From: Bacteroidales bacterium
GTDB taxonomy: Bacteria; Bacteroidota; Bacteroidia; Bacteroidales; UBA1556
Assembly (NCBI GenBank): GCA_029935325.1
Contig: JAOZKO010000064.1
Span: 1 to 11,744 of the forward strand
Direction of reading: 5' to 3'
Length of the DNA stretch: 11,744 nt
A program made the position numbers and the translations under genes. Of the stretch, positions 6,928-11,744 are shown piece after piece. Under the pieces are notes generated by a model that saw only the letters and a list, made by a program, of their open reading frames with translations, was not told the DNA's origin and made no database searches. The number at the start of each line of letters is the position of its first letter. Position 1 is the stretch's first letter.

Positions 6928-8118
6928 TTATTTTTTAAAGTCTTCAATAATTTCGCAAAGCTTCATTAAGTCAGCATCACTAACATTTTTCGCGTTTTTA
7001 ATATTTTGTATTCCTCCTGCTAATTCTTTAATCTCTCCAATGCTTTTGCCCGATTTTGAGCTTAGCTTTTCCACAAACCTATCGTCCATTACTGTTGGTG
7101 AAAGGTAATAATGCTGCTGTAAATAATCGTAGAAATGACGAATTATTTTATCCGACAAATTCTTATGGTCTCCTTGGTGAATATATAATTCGGCAACAGA
7201 ATCTACTAATTCCAATGATGAGTTCTTAGGAGGATTGAATATTGGGATAAGGCGCTGCTTACGGAATGCATTTGTGACGATATACAGTATTACAATAATA
7301 AGAAAAATAATATAGGCCATCTTTAATGCCCGATATTTGAAAATTACATTAAAGAATGATTTGCTTTGAGAACTTATTTTGCTTGAACTAATATCAAGGT
7401 AAGTATTTTGTTGTGGTAGTTTGGAAAATATATCTTCGGTATATGTGTCAGTATAGCCTTTAAGGATATTATAATTAGTAAATGCAATAGGTGATGTATG
7501 TAAAAACAAATGACCTTCTCCAATATCAATGCGAACAAAGTTAGTATAGTATTCATCATAAATATTACCCAATATCTCATAATTGAATTCACTGGAATCC
7601 AAACCATCGAAGTCTTGAAGGTAATGGAAGTATGAGTATTTATAATGGGTAGAATCTTTACTATTATACTGCTCGGAATTTAATTGTAATGGAAAGTACT
7701 CAGATTTATTATTATATGATGCATAGTAAAACTGATTATTAATACCAAAACTATCTAATACAACACTACTAATATTATGTGAAGAATAGAATACAGTATT
7801 TCCTCTTTCAATAAATTCAAACAATTCGTCAAGGCTATGACTGCTCATACTCGAATAGTTATTAATAACTATTAAGTTGATATTGTCTTCATAGCCTTCT
7901 TTATTCAAGAAATAGTAGTTTTCTTCGAATTCTGAAATCTCTGAATTAGGAAAAAGATCTTCCAAAGAATTTTTTAGAACGTAAGTGCCATAAGGCCCTT
8001 TATCATTTGGGTCAAGGCTTAGTTTCCAATCTATTTTTTCAGGAGCAATCCAAACAATAAGTGAATACAATATTGTAACAGCGACTAAAACAGTGATATA
8101 TACTCTAGCTTTTTGCAT
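6928..8118 (-). CDS. DUF4350-like membrane protein
   Basis: A 396-residue protein with an N-terminal membrane helix (about 7-25), a large extracytoplasmic domain (26-265), a second helix (about 266-283) and a cytoplasmic C-terminal helical region (284-396). The segment DPNDKGPYGTYVLKNSLEDL (36-55) with the following INLIVINNYSSMS and RGNTVFYSS strands fits DUF4350, an alpha/beta (glutamine-amidotransferase-like) domain. No catalytic Cys is apparent: the only cysteine is C388, near the C-terminus, so a binding or sensor role is more likely than catalysis. The C-terminal region (LYIHQGDHKNLSDKIIRHFY, 311-330) resembles in pattern the cytoplasmic domain of the next gene upstream. It lies 3 bp after the DUF4129-like gene and 14 bp before moxR. 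The family name is inferred from pattern and context. Confidence 0.75.
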   Translation of the reverse strand: MQKARVYITVLVAVTILYSLIVWIAPEKIDWKLSLDPNDKGPYGTYVLKNSLEDLFPNSEISEFEENYYFLNKEGYEDNINLIVINNYSSMSSHSLDELFEFIERGNTVFYSSHNISSVVLDSFGINNQFYYASYNNKSEYFPLQLNSEQYNSKDSTHYKYSYFHYLQDFDGLDSSEFNYEILGNIYDEYYTNFVRIDIGEGHLFLHTSPIAFTNYNILKGYTDTYTEDIFSKLPQQNTYLDISSSKISSQSKSFFNVIFKYRALKMAYIIFLIIVILYIVTNAFRKQRLIPIFNPPKNSSLELVDSVAELYIHQGDHKNLSDKIIRHFYDYLQQHYYLSPTVMDDRFVEKLSSKSGKSIGEIKELAGGIQNIKNAKNVSDADLMKLCEIIEDFKK

Positions 8119-8121
8119 CTA

Positions 8122-8808
8122 TTATCGTATTACTTTAAATTCTTTGAATTCACTAGCAATACTTTCATATTGTTGTTCATCAATTACACCTTTTCCATAC
8201 CATATATATTCAAATAGCACTGATAATCTGCGGTAGCTATTTTTTGTCTCCTCATTTTTTATTTCAAGGAAATAGTCAAAATTTGTTTTATGTAATTCCC
8301 ACTTTATCATTTCGGCAACTGACAACTGCTTAAGCAGGTTTAAGTAATTGTATCGGATTGCAATTTTAAAATTCCCTTTGCTAATAGCTTCAGATATTAG
8401 AGCTTCAAAATCCAGTTCTTCTATTACTTCTTCTTGTATTATTATTCCTGTTTCTTGGTCTTTTTTTCTGCTAAATTTAATCCCTTTCATATGAATTCTT
8501 CGGAAATAAACTATCAATATTATGATAGCGATACCAAGTATTATATAATGAAAATTGGAAAGGATATAACCAGCAGCTCTATTTCCAAAAATTCTAGCAA
8601 TGATATTCTTAATTAGCTGACCATATGAATCATATAGGTCAGCTTTGTTTTCTTCAGTTTCTACATACTTAAAATCATTATCAGCTTTATACTTATCTAA
8701 TTTCTTCTGCGAAAAGGAGCAATTATTGTCCTCAGCAGTTTCCACAGTAGTGGCATTCACTAGAAGTGGAAACAATAAATATAATATGATAATTAAGGGA
8801 ATCCTCAT
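8122..8808 (-). CDS. DUF4129-like membrane protein
   Basis: A 228-residue protein with a signal sequence (1-19, IPLIIILYLLFPLLV then NAT), a short periplasmic part, one membrane helix (about 86-102) and a cytoplasmic C-terminal domain of about 125 residues. The C-terminal part follows the DUF4129 pattern: AIRYNYLNLLKQL (150-162), a W in MIKWELHKTNFDYF (167-180), then FEYIWYGKGVIDEQQYE (199-215). Members of this family occur in operons with MoxR, DUF58 and transglutaminase-like genes; their function is not known. Its ATG follows directly on the TAA of the preceding gene with no base between, and the DUF4350-like gene starts 3 bp after its stop, so the three are likely co-translated. No catalytic motif is seen; it probably serves as an adaptor through its helical cytoplasmic domain. 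Confidence 0.75.
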   Translation of the reverse strand: MRIPLIIILYLLFPLLVNATTVETAEDNNCSFSQKKLDKYKADNDFKYVETEENKADLYDSYGQLIKNIIARIFGNRAAGYILSNFHYIILGIAIIILIVYFRRIHMKGIKFSRKKDQETGIIIQEEVIEELDFEALISEAISKGNFKIAIRYNYLNLLKQLSVAEMIKWELHKTNFDYFLEIKNEETKNSYRRLSVLFEYIWYGKGVIDEQQYESIASEFKEFKVIR

Positions 8809-9669
8809 TTATTCTTCCTCTTCTTCAATTGATCCCATTGCTTCAATTTCGTCTTGTAAGCCTATTCTTTCTTTATCCTCAACTATGGAGAAATACTTAA
8901 TAGCAATACCTACCGTAGAGATACAAGAAACAAACATTGTAAATGTCATTGAAATTACTGATGAAATTATGGCTGTATTAATGGTAGCGCTATCTAAACT
9001 ATTTCCATCAGATAAAGGCCCAATAAGAAACTCATTCAGAAGAGATAAAGGTAAGCTAACAATGTAACCTATTGCTCCTTGTATTAGTCCAATTAGGAGA
9101 ATAAAGCCAAAAGTGCTCCACCAATTCCCTTTTATTATTTCAAAGCTTCTGCTAATGGCGTTACCAACGCCTTTGTCCTCGAAAGTAATGATAAAGAAAA
9201 CATATGATACAGCAATTCCTATATAAATAGCGGGTATTACTAAAAGCACATAACCTACTAATACCATTAATGTTATTAGAACTCCTGCACCAATATATTT
9301 ACCGAGGTTTTTAATAATACCATCCCATATATTATTTATTGTAATGCTTTTAGGGTCTTCTGCATCTAGGTATAATGCTACTAAAACATTAATTGAAATA
9401 TAGTACAAAAGCACACCAGCAAAAAGGAGAACTAGACCAATGCCTAAGGAAGGAAAATCAAAGTCCATTCCACCACCAAGCATGCTCGTGGACATATTAA
9501 TTGTAAACTTTGAAAAGAAGTATATGCCAGGTACAACAAGGGGGACACCAAAAGTTAGAAAGCTTAATAAAATGATTTTAAAATTCACTTTAATAAAATC
9601 AAAAGTAATTGATATTAATTCCGAAAGACTTCGCTTCTGTCGTAAGTTAATCTTGTAAACGTCATTCAT
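8809..9669 (-). CDS. Polytopic membrane protein (glycerophosphodiesterase-membrane-domain-like)
   Basis: A 286-residue integral membrane protein with about six hydrophobic segments (near 31-55, 75-101, 125-141, 142-163, 186-213 and 231-259), soluble N- and C-termini and a very acidic tail ending in IEEEEE. The segment AISRSFEIIKGNWWSTFGFI (171-190) matches the pattern found in the membrane domain that in some proteins is fused to glycerophosphodiester phosphodiesterase; no such catalytic domain is present here. The ATG at 9667-9669 overlaps the end of the SpoIIM-like gene by 8 bp (ATGAATGA), and its own stop touches the next start. In this gene set it is likely one of the membrane components of a complex. 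A transport or channel role is a guess from topology; the family name is tentative. Confidence 0.65.
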   Translation of the reverse strand: MNDVYKINLRQKRSLSELISITFDFIKVNFKIILLSFLTFGVPLVVPGIYFFSKFTINMSTSMLGGGMDFDFPSLGIGLVLLFAGVLLYYISINVLVALYLDAEDPKSITINNIWDGIIKNLGKYIGAGVLITLMVLVGYVLLVIPAIYIGIAVSYVFFIITFEDKGVGNAISRSFEIIKGNWWSTFGFILLIGLIQGAIGYIVSLPLSLLNEFLIGPLSDGNSLDSATINTAIISSVISMTFTMFVSCISTVGIAIKYFSIVEDKERIGLQDEIEAMGSIEEEEE

Positions 9670-10627
9670 AGTTGTTAGTTTTTTTAATTAATATATAAGG
9701 GTAAATAAAGAAATAGAATATCATAAATATACCTGAAGCACTTATTAGTAATGCATCAAATATTAGGGATTCCTCAGAGTGGCGAGTCAAGAAACTTTCA
9801 ATAACAGCAGCAATAATAAAGAATGGAATAAGCCCAAATACAATTTTCACACCTTGCATGGCGCCTTTTTGTAGGCTGTATTTTCGGGGATATGTTCCGG
9901 TGAATAGCAGACTATTGCCCATAACAATGCCAGCTGCTCCTGCAATAATAATTGATGAAATTTCGATAGTTCCATGCATCCAAATTGTTAATGATGAGAA
10001 TGCTAGTAAGTTTTTTTGATAGAAGAAATATTGGAATACACCAATCATAATTCCGTTATAAAACAGCATAATATATGTTCCCATTGAAAATAATATTCCA
10101 GCTGCAAAAGCAAGAAACGAAACTCTTATATTATTCCATGCTATTCTGAAAAACATCTCCCATTCATTGGAGCTATCATAAACCCCAAGTGGATCACCAT
10201 TCTCAATATTATCAAGAGTCATATTTACATATCCATCACCTAATACAGCCCTAGCAAATTCGTTATCTAAATGAAGAGAGACAGCACCTATAATTGCTGA
10301 TATTAGGAAAACTAGAAAGGCATAGAGGATTTTTTTCCGATTTTTAAATATAATAAGAGGATAGTCGAAGAGGAAAAAATTCAATAAACGGTTTTTCCCA
10401 ATTTTTCTCCTTTTAAATATTTGCTGATGCGCTTTAAATGTAATTTGGTTGAGATATTTTGTAGTTTTGCTTTTAGGAAAAAATGTTTTGGCATAAGCTA
10501 AATCATCAGTGAGTTCAATATATAAGTGAGCCAAATGATCAGGACTACTTTTTTGCTTCTTGCCGAGGAATTGGTCAAAATCTTGCCAACGCTTTCCATT
10601 TAGTTTTATAAACCTTATCTCATTCAT
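9662..10627 (-). CDS. SpoIIM-family (stage II sporulation protein M-like, DUF95) membrane protein
   Basis: A 321-residue membrane protein with a soluble N-terminal helical region (1-95) and about five to six membrane segments. Family features are NNIRVSFLAFAAGILFSMGT (165-184), WMHGTIEISSIIIAGAAGIV (216-235) with polar residues H218 and E222 next to or inside a helix, and IAAVIESFLT (272-281) with E277 in a hydrophobic stretch. In Bacillus, SpoIIM belongs to the septal peptidoglycan-degrading complex for engulfment; in non-sporing bacteria the family is common beside RDD and MoxR/DUF58 genes and is of unknown role. There is no sporulation context here, so a role in sporulation is not implied. 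The start at 10625-10627 lies 14 bp from the divergent RDD start, making this the first gene of the six-gene operon. Confidence 0.85.
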   Translation of the reverse strand: MNEIRFIKLNGKRWQDFDQFLGKKQKSSPDHLAHLYIELTDDLAYAKTFFPKSKTTKYLNQITFKAHQQIFKRRKIGKNRLLNFFLFDYPLIIFKNRKKILYAFLVFLISAIIGAVSLHLDNEFARAVLGDGYVNMTLDNIENGDPLGVYDSSNEWEMFFRIAWNNIRVSFLAFAAGILFSMGTYIMLFYNGIMIGVFQYFFYQKNLLAFSSLTIWMHGTIEISSIIIAGAAGIVMGNSLLFTGTYPRKYSLQKGAMQGVKIVFGLIPFFIIAAVIESFLTRHSEESLIFDALLISASGIFMIFYFFIYPYILIKKTNNYE

Positions 10628-10641
10628 TTATATATTGTCTT
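10628..10641. promoter_or_regulatory. 14-bp divergent intergenic region
   Basis: Only 14 AT-rich bases separate the start codons of the divergent SpoIIM-like and RDD genes. No full promoter fits here, so each promoter must lie partly inside the other gene. No clear TAnnTTTG box was found on either strand nearby, so the promoters remain unassigned. Confidence 0.5.
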
Positions 10642-11343
10642 ATGCAGGATATTTCATTTGGAACAACTCAAAATGTTACTTTAGTTACAGAGAAAGCAGG
10701 AATTGGTAAAAGGCTAATTGCATTTTTCATCGACTATCTTATTTTACTTGGTATTTCAATATTAATTCTTATCAGTTTTGTGACCACAAATATAATAAAT
10801 TCAACATACGCAATGGTAATAATTAGTATTATTTTCTTTTCATACCACTTCTTGTTTGAATTATTTACTGATGGCCAAAGCGTTGGAAAGATTACACAGA
10901 AGATAAGAGTAGTGAAATCCACAGGTGAAAGTGCAGGATTCTTCCAGTATTTCATACGTGCACTGCTGCGTCCAGTGGATTCTGTGTTTGGTTTAGGGAT
11001 AGTAGTAATGATTTTTAATAAAAACGGACAGCGACTTGGAGATATTGCAGCAGCTACAATTGTTATAAAAGTTGAGGAAGATGTGAATTTTGAAGATACA
11101 ATAATAGCAGTTGTTGGCGAAAATTATACTCCGATATTAAGTAGAGTAGAGGTTGATAGACTTAAAGGTTCAGATATCGAGCTTATTAAAAAAATAGTTG
11201 GAGAATCAGAGGCTAGTTTAAATTATTCTTTAGTTGGCAAAATTCATAAAAAAGTAGTTGAAATAACTGGACATGATGCTGAAGGTATAATCCCTATTGA
11301 TTTCTTAAAGGCTGTGGTAAAGGACTATACTTATTATAGTTAG
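10642..11343 (+). CDS. RDD-family membrane protein
   Basis: A 233-residue membrane protein. The RDD domain (about 17-145) shows the defining residues: R24 and D31 in GIGKRLIAFFIDYLIL, and D134 in GQRLGDIAAATIVI, with membrane segments near 26-48, 56-75 and 112-126. The middle motif QSVGKITQKIRVV (79-91) is also usual. After the domain there is a soluble C-terminal region of about 90 residues (145-233) rich in charged residues and helices, including VDRLKGSDIELIKKIV. Some RDD proteins have been reported as cation/proton antiporters, but most are uncharacterised. The gene is divergent from the SpoIIM-like gene with 14 bp between start codons, an arrangement expected if the two are regulated together. 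The stop at 11341 leads into non-coding repeats. Confidence 0.9.
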   Translation: MQDISFGTTQNVTLVTEKAGIGKRLIAFFIDYLILLGISILILISFVTTNIINSTYAMVIISIIFFSYHFLFELFTDGQSVGKITQKIRVVKSTGESAGFFQYFIRALLRPVDSVFGLGIVVMIFNKNGQRLGDIAAATIVIKVEEDVNFEDTIIAVVGENYTPILSRVEVDRLKGSDIELIKKIVGESEASLNYSLVGKIHKKVVEITGHDAEGIIPIDFLKAVVKDYTYYS

Positions 11344-11744
11344 TTCGGAGTTTGGAGTTCGGAGTTGGGTTCGCAAAGGAAGAGAAGCCCTCGCTTTGAC
11401 TGCTAAACAAATGAGAGAGGGTTTCACTTTTGGATTGGGAGTTGTGTATTTTGTGCTCTCTGAACTCTGGCAACTTTTATCTAACAAAATAAGTTAGATT
11501 ATTGGATATGTCGCCTTAGCGGCTGAGGTACTGATTACTGAACACCGATTACCGATTACTAATTTCAAATGTGTTTACTTCCTTCGCAAAATCTTCGTAG
11601 GGTGAATGTATTTGGTATTTTGTGTTGACGGAGTTCGGAGTAGGAGTATTATCATTAAAGGTTCTTCTCAACTTAATAGTCCGTTAATGTTTTATATAAA
11701 TCATAGAATCAGGCTATTACAATTTTATGTAATAATATATAATA
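11344..11744. other. Gene-free tail of degenerate short repeats and hairpins
   Basis: No gene is supported here. Degenerate TTCGGAGT/TTGGAGT units occur at about 11344-11372 and again near 11633-11647. A second family of (A)CTGATTAC/CCGATTAC units lies at about 11530-11560. Hairpins include GAAGCCCTC with GAGGGTTTC (11384-11392, 11417-11425), ATCTAAC/GTTAGAT (11479-11485, 11493-11499, loop AAAATAA), GTCGC-CTTA-GCGGC (11510-11523) and TATTACA/TGTAATA (11715-11721, 11728-11734). A 60-residue frame on the - strand is composed largely of translated repeat (PNSEL-type) and is not a gene. Confidence 0.6.
11384..11425 (+). terminator. Possible weak terminator or structure after the RDD gene
   Basis: A 9-bp stem (GAAGCCCTC with GAGGGTTTC, one G-T wobble) with a 24-base loop lies about 40 bp after the RDD stop. 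There is no good T run after it beyond CACTTTT, and the loop is long, so it is a poor candidate; no better one is seen closer to the stop codon. Confidence 0.25.

Noticed and set aside
8645..9067. 140-residue + strand frame
   Set aside because: It lies wholly opposite the membrane protein and DUF4129-like genes; its serine-rich content is the antisense shadow of those coding sequences and no family features are visible.
9662..10627. Evidence that the organism forms spores
   Set aside because: SpoIIM-family proteins are widespread in non-sporing bacteria, and no other sporulation gene is in the window.
4611..10627. Anti-phage defence island based on MoxR-like ATPase
   Set aside because: No nuclease, toxin, cyclase or other effector domain is present, and the gene set with SpoIIM and RDD looks like a housekeeping-type membrane system; a defence role cannot be excluded but has no support.
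11305..11487. 60-residue frame on the - strand after the RDD gene
   Set aside because: It overlaps the RDD 3' end and is mostly translation of the degenerate TTCGGAGT repeats (LRTPNSEL-like), a known pattern of false gene calls.

Overview
The window looks like a chromosomal segment of a low-GC member of the Bacteroidota. Three things support this. One secreted protein ends in a type IX secretion (T9SS) type A sorting domain. TAnnTTTG-type -7 promoter boxes stand before several genes, and purine-rich Shine-Dalgarno sequences are generally absent. The genes 4611-11343 also form a set seen in that phylum. The genus cannot be named from the sequence alone.

Left part (1-4301). Positions 1-171 carry a row of small hairpins. 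Positions 283-446 form a 164-bp palindromic element with perfect 19-bp terminal inverted repeats and a possible AATAAA target duplication, which resembles a MITE. The first gene, on the + strand, is ornithine aminotransferase (rocD, 545-1765). It meets, across a hairpin that can terminate both ways, a - strand gene for a secreted SGNH/GDSL-like hydrolase with a PKD domain and a T9SS tail (1821-3089). Upstream of that, also on the - strand, is a GT4 glycosyltransferase (3135-4301).

Middle. A tRNA-His gene with an encoded G-1 (4478-4552, + strand) is followed directly by a strong terminator hairpin.

Right part (4611-11343). Six tightly packed - strand genes form one operon. In transcription order they are a SpoIIM-family membrane protein, a six-helix-type membrane protein, a DUF4129-like protein, a DUF4350-like protein, a MoxR AAA+ ATPase and a DUF58 protein. 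Gaps between them run from an 8-bp overlap to 14 bp. An RDD-family membrane protein is transcribed divergently, only 14 bp from the first gene. The set reads as a membrane machine: a MoxR ATPase and its DUF58 (von Willebrand A-like) partner on the cytoplasmic side, two single- or double-pass proteins with soluble domains on either side of the membrane, and three polytopic proteins. Its substrate and purpose are not evident from sequence, and this is the most interesting part of the window.

The last 400 bp (11344-11744) show no gene. They are a patchwork of degenerate short repeats and small hairpins.
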